Shown piece after piece: positions 50,501-58,323 of a DNA stretch of 64,000 bases. Origin of the DNA: JAAZBW01 sp035647855 (lineage in GTDB: Bacteria; Actinomycetota; Actinomycetes; Actinomycetales; Actinomycetaceae); NCBI GenBank assembly GCA_035647855.1, contig DASRMP010000053.1:1-64000 (forward strand), given 5' to 3'. Below the pieces are notes generated by a model. That model worked only from the letters and a program-made list of their open reading frames with translations, searched no databases and had not been told where the DNA came from. A program made the translations under genes and the position numbers. Within the stretch, counting starts at the first letter, position 1. Each line of letters starts with the position of its first letter.

Positions 50501-50838
50501 GGACCACGGTGCCGAGCCAGGAGGACTGCAAGAGGAACCCGCAACTGGGCGCATATCAGTTGGCCGTCGGTGCCGGTGCGTTACGGACACAGGACGGGCA
50601 GGAGGTGCAATCGGTGGGCGCGCGGCTTGTGTACGTGGCGAAGGGTGCACGTGGGCCGTGGACACGCACACAGGAGGGACTGCCGGAGGACGGCGGTTGG
50701 GCGCGGGAAGTCCTGGAAGAAGCTCTTGAGGTCATGCGCGGCACGAACTTCGTGGCGCGCCGCGGCCCCACCTGCAGCCACTGCCCGGTCAAACGCTCCT
50801 GCCCGGCGCACGATCTCGGAGTAAGGAGTTCACGATGA
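47590..50838 (+). CDS. adnA: AdnA-type helicase-nuclease subunit
   Basis: A 1082-aa subunit of the actinobacterial AdnAB double-strand-break resection machine. UvrD-like motor: Walker A GPPGSGKTT (61-69), Walker B VVVDDYQEA (DD instead of DE), which suggests a weakened motor as known for AdnA. C-terminal RecB-type nuclease: VADIKTG and QLGAYQ supply catalytic residues. An iron-sulfur staple is visible as C850 and C1062-x2-C1065-x5-C1071. The GTG at 47590 or 47605 is the start. The stop overlaps the adnB ATG by 4 bases. Confidence 0.92.
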   Translation: MAGRAVTVNRFAEIVRGAWSNELVAIRLTSPRPVPAAPALDHVQEAVVRRPAAGSHLLVVGPPGSGKTTVALEAFLGRAGKEASEPAHVLLVPTRVAAAELKVAASARLLGAGRARRSPAVHTPSAFAFAIVRQFAVARGEPVPSLITGAQQDRILAELLEGHIEGAGAPVRWPGSLPTGVLGIPAFRDELRNFFMRAAEFGLDAEEIAELGRSRGRPEWVMAAALLDEYRNVVALGDMPDERGERYDAARVIGEAATLIENWEQLSPSRPPRVESVVVDDYQEASAALVRLLAALADRGAHLTLLGNPDVAVQTFRGAQPQFVGRATGEAGLGGFGAERVVLPWVYRGTPALHGVVGEAVANVPTAGVASHRGSQLAPDLTAAGADAEARSADKTVAAMKAPSAGAEVALIAQELRQAHLHRGISWDRMAVVVRSGRTQHELRRRLRGFHIPVTPAAAAVVLRDEPAVRMILSAIEAGDVGLTGEQAAELLTGGIGRLDGVGMRRMRREILSRIRNGEFGPDQGIDDALAELLSTSEGAATLPGGLGEAAGRVATVVAAARGALTGGDPSPQTVLWDVWEATGLAEEWRSHALRRGPLGDRADSDLDSVMALFELAESFEVRTAGASAREFVAHVRAEALPSDTLAQLGRREPGVDVLTVAQAAGQEWDLVVVAGVQENAWPDLRLRDSVLGAGELANLQLGRLGIGSAAARREILGDEWRLFASAVSRVRQRLLVTAVDGEDLRPSGFYELVAELAGGETSGAPQPVRRLDLRGLVAELRGLVEQPSEAERESGVAAGLLGLLAELGVPGARPEEWAGLAAASSSEPIYPPDGLVYVSPSRVETAVTCGLRWVLEATGGRAAGKIEQSVGNLIHEIAEQHPHGTRAELRAALEERFDSLEIPEGWIRDRQRESAEEMVDRLAEYIATVPGRVDTEVRVSQRVGDAVISGYVDRLEWVDEGVRVADIKTGTTVPSQEDCKRNPQLGAYQLAVGAGALRTQDGQEVQSVGARLVYVAKGARGPWTRTQEGLPEDGGWAREVLEEALEVMRGTNFVARRGPTCSHCPVKRSCPAHDLGVRSSR

Positions 50839-53800
50839 CTGTCAGCCTGCGTCACTCCGCACTGGAGATTGCCGCCGCCGTCAACAAGGGGCGGCCGCGC
50901 GGCGAGCACATCGTCCCGACCGCCGAACAGATCGCGGTCATCGAGGCGCCGCTCGCCCCCGTACTCGTGGTGGCCGGCGCCGGCAGCGGCAAGACGGCCA
51001 CAATGGCCGACCGAGTCGTCTGGCTCGTGGTCAACGGGCTTGCGCGGCCGGATGAGGTTCTCGGCCTCACCTTCACGCGCAAGGCGGCGGGCGAACTCGC
51101 GGAGCGGGTCCGGCGGAATCTCCGGCGTGCCCGCGCCGCCGGCCTCTTCGACGGCGACGCACTCGAGACCACCATGTCCACGTACAACTCCTTCGCAGCC
51201 GGCGTGGTGCGGGATCACGCGCTACGCGTGGGCCGGGATCCTGACGCGGGCCTGATCACGGCTGCCGGGGTGTGGCAGATCATGGACGAGGTGGTCCGCA
51301 ACTGGCCCGGAGGCCTCCGCATGGACTGCGCACCCGGCACGGTCACCAAGCGGGCAATGAAGCTCGCCGAGGAACTCCGTGGCCACCTCGTCAGCGTCGA
51401 GGAGGCGCGCGATCACACACGCTCCCTGCTGCCCGAGTTCGAGCGGGTGGCCTCGCTGAAGGCTCCGAAGACCAAGAGCAGAGAGATAAACGAGGCAGTC
51501 GCGGCACTGAACGAGCGGCTCGGTCTGCTCGGCATCGTTGAGGTCTATCTCGCGCGACTGCGGGAGCTCGGCCTCGTGGAGTTTTCCGACCAGGTGGCAA
51601 TCGCCTGCGAGATCGCCCGCAAGGTCCCGGCAGTGGGCAGGCTCATGCGCTCCCAGTACCGCGCGGTCCTTCTCGACGAGTTCCAGGACACCTCGGTGGC
51701 GCAGCTGCAGTTCCTCGTCGACCTGTTCGGGCCGGGCTTCGCGGCGATGGCAGTCGGGGATCCGAACCAGGCGATCTACGGCTGGCGTGGCGCCTCCGCG
51801 TCCTCGCTTGTCAGCTTCCGGGACGGGTTCTCGACCAAGGAGAGGCCCACCCAGGTCTGCCACCTCACCACCTCGTGGCGGAATGACGAGGCCATCCTCG
51901 ATGCCGCCAATGTAATCGCGAGTCCGTTGGTGGACGATCGGAGCGGGGCGGGAAGTCTCCTCAGGCCGCTCGGACCGCGGCCGCAGGCAGGGAGCGGCAC
52001 CGTGCACCGCTCCGTCGCGATGACCGAGGAGGAAGAAGCCGGGGAGATCGCCCGCTGGGTGGCCGAACGCTGGCGTCCCGGAGAACGGACCGCCGCAGTT
52101 CTCTGCAGGGCCGGAAACCAGTTCGCGCCCTTGCTCCGCGCTTTCCGTCACCTCGGGATCGAGCCGAAGGTGGTCGGACTGAAAGGCCTGCTGTCAACGC
52201 CCGAGGTGATCGACCTCCGCGCCGCGCTCGAGATCGCGGCGGACCCGAGCCGCGGCGACTCCATGATGCGACTGCTCACCAACGCGAGGCTGGGACTCGC
52301 GGACCTCCATGTCCTCGCAGAGTGGAGCAGCGAACTCGCCGGGGAGGACGCGCGCGGCGACGACGAGGTCTCGGCGGCGATCGTCGAGGCGGTCGCCTCT
52401 CCACCGCCATCCGGCTTCCACACCCGGGCCGGCCACCGGCTCTCGAGCGAGGGCCTCCGGCGCATTCGCCGTCTGGACTCGCAATTGCGGGAAATCCGGG
52501 CGGCGCTCACCTACCCGCTCACCGACCTCGTCATAACCGCGGAGCGCGCGCTCCTCCTCGACATTGAATTGGCTGCCCGCCCCGGCGCCGATCCGGGCGC
52601 AGCCCGCGCCAACCTGGATGCTTTCGCGGTACGTGCCGGCGAGTATGCGGCCGGAGTTGCGGCGCCCACGCTGTCCGGCTTCCTCTCGTGGCTCGCCGCC
52701 GCGGACGAGGAGGAGAAGGGCCTCGAGATGCCCGCCGCCGCAGTGGACGAGAACTCCGTCCAGATCCTCACCATGCACGCGTCCAAGGGACTGGAATGGG
52801 ATGTGGTCGCGCTCGCGGGCCTCACGGAGGGCACGTTCCCGAGCCGGAGAAACTACAGCGGGAAACTCGCGAGGACCGAGAAGGGATGGGTGCGGACTGC
52901 GGGAATGCTGCCCGCCCCTCTGCGCGGAGACGCGAAGTATCTCCCCGAGTTCGACGACGGAGCCGGGACTCCGCCCGAGTTCCAGCAGGAAGTCCGGCTG
53001 TACGAGGAAGAGCTCTTCGAGCACTCGATCCTGGAGGAACGGCGCATCGCGTACGTTGCCGTGACCCGGGCCCGGCAGGAGCTTCTCCTTTCCGGCTCGC
53101 ACTACCGCGGCGGCAAGCGGCCGCTTGAGATCTCCCGGTTCCTCTCCGAACTCGCCGGCGTGTCCGCGATTCCGGACGGCTACTTTGAGGTTCCGCCGCC
53201 CGACGAGGACGCTGAGCGTCCGGAAACGGAGGAGAGCGAGGCGCTCAGCTACCCGGGCACGGATCCGCTCATCGCGTCCGCGTCTCACGGCGATCAACCC
53301 ACCAGGCGGGAGAGACTCATGCAGTCGGCCGCCGCGGTCGAACGGGGACGAGCGGCAGTGCCCGGGCTCTCACTCGACGACGCCGCCGCGATCGGGAACG
53401 CTCTTGAGCAACTCGCCGGCCGCGCGGCCGAACCCGGTTCGTCCGCGCTCGTCGAGGACGTAGGTGCCCTGCTTCGGGAGGCGGCGGCCCGCCGGGCAGC
53501 CGTCGAGGTGGAGATGCCGCGCCACCTCTCCGCTTCGAGCGCGATGGCGATGACCCGCTCGCCTGGCGAGTTCGTCCTGGACCTGCGCCGGCCCGTGCCA
53601 CGCCGGCCGTCCACCGCCGCTCGGCTCGGCAACGAGTTCCATGCCTGGGTGGAGAACCACTTCAGGATGCCGGCGTTCGCCGGCGAGTTCGGCTTCGCCG
53701 AGGATGCGCCGGCAGTGGGTGGAGCGCCGGAGCGGCTCGCGGCGCTCAAGTCCGCGTTCATTGGATCCGAGTGGGCGTCCCGGGTTCCCGAGGCCGTGGA

Positions 53801-54149
53801 GGTGGACCTCGAAACCCGGATCGCCGGGCAACTCATTCGATGCCGGATCGACGCCGTCTTCCGTGTGGACGGGCGTGTCACGGTGGTCGACTGGAAGACG
53901 GGAGCCGAACCCGCCTCGCAGGCAGAGACCGATCATCGCCGGCTCCAGTTGGAGATCTACCGGCTGGCATACTCGCGAGCCCACGGCGTCGGCCTCGACG
54001 ATATCGAGGCGGCGTTCCACTACGTGGCGTCGGACGTCACCCGCGCATCGGGCATGTGGACCGAAGCAGAGATCGAGAACAAGATCCTGCACTCGCTCGA
54101 TACGCTCGGCGCCTTCGACGGTGCCGGGGCGCTTCGAGTGACGCGCTGA
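50835..54149 (+). CDS. adnB: AdnB-type helicase-nuclease subunit
   Basis: A 1104-aa partner of AdnA. N-terminal UvrD-type motor with Walker A GAGSGKT (48-54), LTFTRKAAGELAERVR, Walker B LLDEFQDTS, GDPNQAIYGWRGA, TMHASKGLEWD and VAVTRARQ all intact, so this is the likely lead motor. C-terminal nuclease with VVDWKTG and QLEIYRLAY, without the cysteine staple. Both nucleases keep the D-x-K core. Family length matches (~1100). Confidence 0.95.
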   Translation: MTVSLRHSALEIAAAVNKGRPRGEHIVPTAEQIAVIEAPLAPVLVVAGAGSGKTATMADRVVWLVVNGLARPDEVLGLTFTRKAAGELAERVRRNLRRARAAGLFDGDALETTMSTYNSFAAGVVRDHALRVGRDPDAGLITAAGVWQIMDEVVRNWPGGLRMDCAPGTVTKRAMKLAEELRGHLVSVEEARDHTRSLLPEFERVASLKAPKTKSREINEAVAALNERLGLLGIVEVYLARLRELGLVEFSDQVAIACEIARKVPAVGRLMRSQYRAVLLDEFQDTSVAQLQFLVDLFGPGFAAMAVGDPNQAIYGWRGASASSLVSFRDGFSTKERPTQVCHLTTSWRNDEAILDAANVIASPLVDDRSGAGSLLRPLGPRPQAGSGTVHRSVAMTEEEEAGEIARWVAERWRPGERTAAVLCRAGNQFAPLLRAFRHLGIEPKVVGLKGLLSTPEVIDLRAALEIAADPSRGDSMMRLLTNARLGLADLHVLAEWSSELAGEDARGDDEVSAAIVEAVASPPPSGFHTRAGHRLSSEGLRRIRRLDSQLREIRAALTYPLTDLVITAERALLLDIELAARPGADPGAARANLDAFAVRAGEYAAGVAAPTLSGFLSWLAAADEEEKGLEMPAAAVDENSVQILTMHASKGLEWDVVALAGLTEGTFPSRRNYSGKLARTEKGWVRTAGMLPAPLRGDAKYLPEFDDGAGTPPEFQQEVRLYEEELFEHSILEERRIAYVAVTRARQELLLSGSHYRGGKRPLEISRFLSELAGVSAIPDGYFEVPPPDEDAERPETEESEALSYPGTDPLIASASHGDQPTRRERLMQSAAAVERGRAAVPGLSLDDAAAIGNALEQLAGRAAEPGSSALVEDVGALLREAAARRAAVEVEMPRHLSASSAMAMTRSPGEFVLDLRRPVPRRPSTAARLGNEFHAWVENHFRMPAFAGEFGFAEDAPAVGGAPERLAALKSAFIGSEWASRVPEAVEVDLETRIAGQLIRCRIDAVFRVDGRVTVVDWKTGAEPASQAETDHRRLQLEIYRLAYSRAHGVGLDDIEAAFHYVASDVTRASGMWTEAEIENKILHSLDTLGAFDGAGALRVTR

Positions 54150-54156
54150 GAGGCCG

Positions 54157-55245
54157 CTACGGGCTGCTCGGACTGGCGGGCGACTCGCCCGAAGCGATGA
54201 CTTCGTCCTCGGCGTCGAGCGGGCTGAACGCGCCGGTGACGGACCACGACGACTCGGTGGCCGCCTCGACCCAGTCGATCTCGTCGTCCTCAGGAAGGAT
54301 CGGGGTCGCGCGGCCGATAGGGCCGGAGTCCGCCACCTGACGGGCGAGCGAATGCAGCATCGTCTCGGCGTCGGCGATGATCTCGCGGTCCTCCAGCCGT
54401 ACGCCGTGGAGCAGCCAGCGCGCGACGGCGAGTTCGGAGTAGAGCGTGGCGCGCGCGGTGAGGAAATCGTCGGGCTGCATGGTGCGTCCCATCGCGTAGG
54501 ACTCCTCGAGGGTGTCGAGTGAGGCGTCCGGTGCCGCGGCGTAGAGCCACGCGAGGTCCTCGGCGGGGTCCCCGACATGCGCGTTCGACCAGTTCTTGAT
54601 CGCAGTGACCGCGCCGTTCGAGAAGAGGAGATTCTCCGCTGCAAGATCGCCGTGCACGGGCGCCGGAGAGAAATGCCAGAGAGCGACGTCCTCGAGCGCA
54701 CGCTCCCAGCGGGCCAGCAGGACGGGAGGCACCTTCGTGGTGCGGGCGGCGTCGTCGAGTTCGGCGAGGCGGCGGCGCCGGTAGCCGTCGGCGTCGTAGA
54801 TCGGGGCGTGTGCGGCGTCGAAAAGCTCGTGGGGGAGCTCATGGATCTGGGCGATGGCACGTCCCAGGGAGGCGGTGGGGCCACCCGGACCTGCGGTCAG
54901 CGACGTGAGATCGAGGGGCCGCCCCGGCAGATCGCGGTACACGATCATGCGGAATCCCTCCGCCGTTTCTGCCGTTCCTTCCGGCCGTGCGACGTCGAAC
55001 GCGAGGCGGTCCTCGCGGACGGCGATATCGAGCTGGGCCAGGAGCAGAACCTCGGCGTCGAGCGCGGTCGAGGCCGAGGGGTGGCGGGCCGCCTGGACGA
55101 CCCAGTGCCGTCCCTTCGCATCGAGGAGTCCGCAGTACCTGTAGTCAGATGTCATCTCTTGCGGAGAGCGCGTGGCGACGACGTCGAGGCCGCGTACAGC
55201 TGAGGTCGCGAGCGCTGCGAGCTGAAGCGACACTTTTCGGGGCAC
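54157..55245 (-). CDS. APH-fold phosphotransferase-like protein lacking the metal aspartate
   Basis: A 362-aa aminoglycoside/macrolide-phosphotransferase-fold protein. The catalytic loop VHGDLAAENLL (D200, N205) is present, but the usual ID/DW metal motif reads AIKNWSNAHVGDPAEDLAWL, with N218 where Mg-binding Asp is expected. The C-terminal 60 residues are acidic and disordered. It could be a pseudokinase or a divergent enzyme; antibiotic resistance should not be inferred. GTG 55245, with TAACGT 6 bases upstream. It ends 7 bp from adnB, convergent. Confidence 0.75.
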   Translation of the reverse strand: MPRKVSLQLAALATSAVRGLDVVATRSPQEMTSDYRYCGLLDAKGRHWVVQAARHPSASTALDAEVLLLAQLDIAVREDRLAFDVARPEGTAETAEGFRMIVYRDLPGRPLDLTSLTAGPGGPTASLGRAIAQIHELPHELFDAAHAPIYDADGYRRRRLAELDDAARTTKVPPVLLARWERALEDVALWHFSPAPVHGDLAAENLLFSNGAVTAIKNWSNAHVGDPAEDLAWLYAAAPDASLDTLEESYAMGRTMQPDDFLTARATLYSELAVARWLLHGVRLEDREIIADAETMLHSLARQVADSGPIGRATPILPEDDEIDWVEAATESSWSVTGAFSPLDAEDEVIASGESPASPSSP

Positions 55246-55251
55246 ACCCCA

Positions 55252-55257
55252 ACGTTA
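55252..55257 (-). promoter_or_regulatory. -10-like TAACGT, leaderless start of the APH-fold gene
   Basis: TAACGT on the minus strand, then a 6-base gap to GTG 55245. Confidence 0.5.
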
Positions 55258-55370
55258 CGCGAGTGGCGGCGGCACTGGGAGTTTCTACGCGCCACGGATG
55301 GGTGACGGACGCTGCGCCATGATTCCGCCGGGGCCGCGAGCCGATCCGGTCACCGCGGCTGCTCCACTCT

Positions 55371-55376
55371 TACACT
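55371..55376 (+). promoter_or_regulatory. -10-like TACACT, leaderless start of the Fur-family gene
   Basis: TACACT, a 6-base gap, then ATG 55383. Confidence 0.55.
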
Positions 55377-55382
55377 CGGAGT

Positions 55383-55844
55383 ATGGAAGGGCAGTCGGCG
55401 CACTCGGGAACACGTGACGGCATCGTCGCCGAAGCCGCGGCGGAGTTCCGGCGGCGTGGTGCGCGAATGTCCGTTCCGCGCCGCGCGGTGCTCGAAGCCC
55501 TGCTGGCGCACTCGGGGCATCTCACGGCCGATGAAGTGGCAGAAACCGTCGCCGAACGCGAACCCGGGGTGCATCGTTCGTCCGTCTACCGGGCACTCGA
55601 GGCCCTGTGCGGCATCGGAATGGTCCAGCACATCCACCTCGGGCACGGCGCCACCGCCTTCCACCTGACCGGGCCAGGGAACCCGCATCTCCACGCCCAA
55701 TGCCGCAAGTGCGGCAGGGTCATCGATCTGCCGAGCAACCTTCTCGACGCCGTCGCGAGACGGTTGCTGGAGGAGGCCTACTTCCAACTCGATGCGACTC
55801 ACGTGGCGCTCTCCGGCCTGTGCGCCGGGTGTCGAAGCAACTAG
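55383..55844 (+). CDS. Fur family metalloregulator (Zur-like)
   Basis: A 153-aa DNA-binding repressor. The winged helix is in residues ~28-88 (HRSSVYRALEALCGIGMV is the recognition region). Structural zinc site C107-x2-C110 and C147-x2-C150; regulatory-site histidines H94, H102 and H104. Normal length. The H-x7-H-x-H pattern is seen in both Zur and Fur, so metal specificity is open. It is followed by a wrecked iron-chelate ABC ATPase, hinting that its former operon partner has been lost. Confidence 0.88.
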   Translation: MEGQSAHSGTRDGIVAEAAAEFRRRGARMSVPRRAVLEALLAHSGHLTADEVAETVAEREPGVHRSSVYRALEALCGIGMVQHIHLGHGATAFHLTGPGNPHLHAQCRKCGRVIDLPSNLLDAVARRLLEEAYFQLDATHVALSGLCAGCRSN

Positions 55845-55855
55845 TCACCGTCAGC

Positions 55856-56032
55856 GTGCTCGGCGCTGTGAAGGAACTCACTGAGTGCACCGGACTGACT
55901 TCAATCGCCGTGATGCACGTCCTCAATCTGGCGCTCCGCTTCGCGGACTCCTTCGTGTTCCTCGTCGACGGGCGGGTGCACGCCGCCGGAGGCCACGAGG
56001 TCGTGACCTCGCGAGTCGTCGCCGACGCCTAG
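55856..56032 (+). pseudogene. C-terminal remnant of an iron-chelate ABC transporter ATPase
   Basis: 58 codons starting VLGAVKELTECTGLTSIAVM and continuing with HVLNLALRFADSFVFLVDGR then VHAAGGHEVVT. This matches the H-loop and D-loop end of FecE/FepC-type ATPases, but the Walker A, Q-loop, signature and Walker B are all gone. The invariant H-D-L is changed to H-V-L. The frame stops early, without the usual ~20 C-terminal residues. Not functional. Confidence 0.8.
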
Positions 56033-56077
56033 TGAGTTCGGGTCTCGTTGATCCAAGTGGACGACCAGACGCTCGTG

Positions 56078-56160
56078 GTTCCGCGGTAGGCGAACCCGCC
56101 CCGCAACGAGCGGAACCGGGCGGGAGATTTGCCGGCGAGTTATACACAGCTTGTGGACGC
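56078..56160. other. Gap before the tad operon: weak hairpin and DnaA-box-like pair
   Basis: GGTTCCGC and GCGGAACC (roughly 56079 and 56111) form an 8-bp inverted repeat with a long loop. TTATACACA at 56140-56148 is one mismatch from a DnaA box, and TGTGGACGC at 56152-56160 is a weaker match in the opposite orientation. Confidence 0.3.
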
Positions 56161-56187
56161 TCGTCCCACCGCGCCGCGCCTTGCTAG

Positions 56188-56193
56188 TAGCCT
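56188..56193 (+). promoter_or_regulatory. Possible -10 (TAGCCT) of the tad operon
   Basis: TAGCCT would start a transcript near 56200, about 43 bases before the tadA ATG. Confidence 0.35.
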
Positions 56194-56242
56194 CAAGCCG
56201 GATTTGGCGGCCGTGGCCGCGCAGCGTTCGTGTGGGGGCAGG

Positions 56243-57481
56243 ATGAGCGAGACACTTGCGGCCCTTGAGGTCGAGGTTCGGGAACTGGTGCGACGGAGAG
56301 GCGTCGACCCGTGGGCCGACCATTCCGCGACCCGTCGGCTGGTCAACGAGGTGGTCGACGATTGGGGCGACCGGTCACTGGCCGGGCTCGTCCCGCCGCT
56401 CGTCAGCGTCGACGACGCCTCACGCCGCCTGATGGACACCGTGGCCGGGCTCGGCCCGCTGCAGCCATACCTGGACGACCCTACGGTCGAGGAACTGTGG
56501 CTCAACGGACCCGATCAGTTGTTCGTCGCACGCTCGGGCAGATCCGAGCTCACTCCGGTCATGATCGACCACCAGTCGATCAAGGATCTGGTCGAGCGCA
56601 TGCTGCGCACGTCCGGCCGGCGGATCGACATGTCGCAGCCGTTCGTGGACGCTGCGCTACCCGGTGGTGAACGGCTACATGTGGTGATCCCTCCGGTAAC
56701 CGGTGCGCATTGGGCCGTGAACATCCGGAAGTTCGTCGCCCGGATGCGCTCACTGCAGGACCTCGTCCGCGCCGGCTCCCTTACAGCGGAGGCGGCCGAC
56801 TTCCTGCATGCCGCCGTCGTCGCGGGACTCAACATCCTGGTCTCGGGCGCCACTCAGGCAGGAAAAACCACGATGGTGGCCGCGATGGCCGCATCGATCC
56901 CGGCTTCGCAGCGGGTCGTCACGTGCGAAGAAGTGTTCGAATTGAATCTCGCGAACCGGGATTGCGTCGGGCTGCAATGCCGCCAACCCAGCCTGGAAGG
57001 CACGGGTGAGATACCGCTGCGGCGTCTCGTCAAGGAGTCGCTGCGGATGAGGCCGGACCGGCTGATCGTAGGCGAGGTGCGTGAGGCGGAGGCGTTCGAC
57101 CTGCTCATTGCCCTGAATTCAGGATTACCCGGCATGTCAACCATCCACGCGAACTCCGCCCGCGAGGCCGTCACCAAGCTCGCCACGCTTCCGCTACTCG
57201 CCGGCGAGAACGTCTCGTCCGCGTTTGTGACGCCGACCGTCGCCCAGGCCCTCGACGTCGTCGTCCACCTCGACCTGGACCGTGACGGGCGGCGATCGGT
57301 GCGGGAGATTCTGGCCGTAACGGGACGTGTCGAAGGGGCGACCATCGAGACGTCCGGCCTGTTCGCCAGGCGGCAGGAACGCCTCGTTCGCACGGGTGCC
57401 TGGACGGGGCCAACGGAGCCGTTCACGCGTGCGGGCATCGAGATCACGGCAGTCCTCGGCCGGGGTGGCTCATGGGCGTGA
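56243..57481 (+). CDS. tadA: Tad pilus assembly ATPase TadA/CpaF
   Basis: A 412-aa secretion ATPase of the type II/IV family that powers Flp pilus assembly. GLGPLQPYLDDPTVEELWLNGP (69-90) is the CpaF N-domain hallmark. Walker A SGATQAGKTT (201-210), the Asp-box region TCEEVFELNL, Walker B LIVGEVREAEAFDLL and the His box STIHANSA are intact. ATG 56243 is preferred; in-frame starts upstream lie before the candidate promoter. In related clusters an ssd (septum-site) gene precedes it, and it is absent here. Confidence 0.93.
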   Translation: MSETLAALEVEVRELVRRRGVDPWADHSATRRLVNEVVDDWGDRSLAGLVPPLVSVDDASRRLMDTVAGLGPLQPYLDDPTVEELWLNGPDQLFVARSGRSELTPVMIDHQSIKDLVERMLRTSGRRIDMSQPFVDAALPGGERLHVVIPPVTGAHWAVNIRKFVARMRSLQDLVRAGSLTAEAADFLHAAVVAGLNILVSGATQAGKTTMVAAMAASIPASQRVVTCEEVFELNLANRDCVGLQCRQPSLEGTGEIPLRRLVKESLRMRPDRLIVGEVREAEAFDLLIALNSGLPGMSTIHANSAREAVTKLATLPLLAGENVSSAFVTPTVAQALDVVVHLDLDRDGRRSVREILAVTGRVEGATIETSGLFARRQERLVRTGAWTGPTEPFTRAGIEITAVLGRGGSWA

Positions 57482-58323
57482 TTCTCGGCCTGATGCTGGG
57501 GGCCGGCCTTCTCCTTGTCTGGCTCTCGTTCTTCCCGGAGCAGACAGGGATACACCATCCACGGGCGGACCGGCTCAGGGATTTGCTCGTGCAGGCGGGC
57601 TGGCCCGGCGCGAGCCCGGCGGGCTTCATCGCACTGAGCATTGCCTCCGGAGTGATCGCGGCAGCGGTGATTGCGCTCGTCACTGGTGCCGTGACGGTCG
57701 GAGTCGCTTTCGGTGTCATCGCCGGTTTCGTCCCGACGGCGGTCGTCCGCTCCCGTGCCGCCAAGCGCCGCACCACGTTCCACGAGTTGTGGCCCGAGGC
57801 GATCGAGGGAGTCCTCTCCGCCGTCCGCGCCGGAATGTCACTCCCCGAGGCGCTCGGCTCGCTGGCCGAGCGTGGGCCCGAACCGATGCGCGAGCACTTC
57901 TCTGCGTTCGCCGGCGACTACGCCGTGACTGCCCGCTTCGACGAAAGCCTTGACCGACTCAAGGAACGATTCGCGGATCCAATGGCCGACCGCGTCGCCG
58001 AAGCTCTCCGGATCACCCGGGAAGTCGGAGGCACCGATCTCGGCACGACACTGCGGTCGCTTGCGACGATGCTCCGCGCTGACCTGCGCACACGCGGCGA
58101 GCTGCGAGCACGGCAATCGTGGACGGTCAACGCCGCGCGCCTCGCCGTCGCCGCGCCGTGGGCCGTGCTTGCAGTCCTCGGGACCCGGACCGATTCGATC
58201 GGCGCGTTCGACTCGGCCGCCGGAGTGCTCATACTCGCCGGCGGCGCGAGCGCGAGCGTCTTCGCCTACTGGCTCATGATGCGGATCGGCGCGCTTCCCG
58301 AGGATCGGCGGGTGCTGCGATGA
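57472..58323 (+). CDS. tadB: Tad pilus inner-membrane platform protein TadB
   Basis: A 283-aa type II secretion F-domain protein. Hydrophobic N-terminal segments (5-20, 45-87) precede the cytoplasmic F domain, with WPEAIEGVLSAVRAGMSLPEALGSLAERGPEP, and two further C-terminal helices. Overlaps tadA by 10 bases and tadC by 4. Confidence 0.88.
   Translation: MGVILGLMLGAGLLLVWLSFFPEQTGIHHPRADRLRDLLVQAGWPGASPAGFIALSIASGVIAAAVIALVTGAVTVGVAFGVIAGFVPTAVVRSRAAKRRTTFHELWPEAIEGVLSAVRAGMSLPEALGSLAERGPEPMREHFSAFAGDYAVTARFDESLDRLKERFADPMADRVAEALRITREVGGTDLGTTLRSLATMLRADLRTRGELRARQSWTVNAARLAVAAPWAVLAVLGTRTDSIGAFDSAAGVLILAGGASASVFAYWLMMRIGALPEDRRVLR

Noticed and set aside
54157..55245. Antibiotic (aminoglycoside or macrolide) resistance kinase
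   Set aside because: Only the fold is shared, a metal-binding aspartate is missing, and the context is housekeeping.
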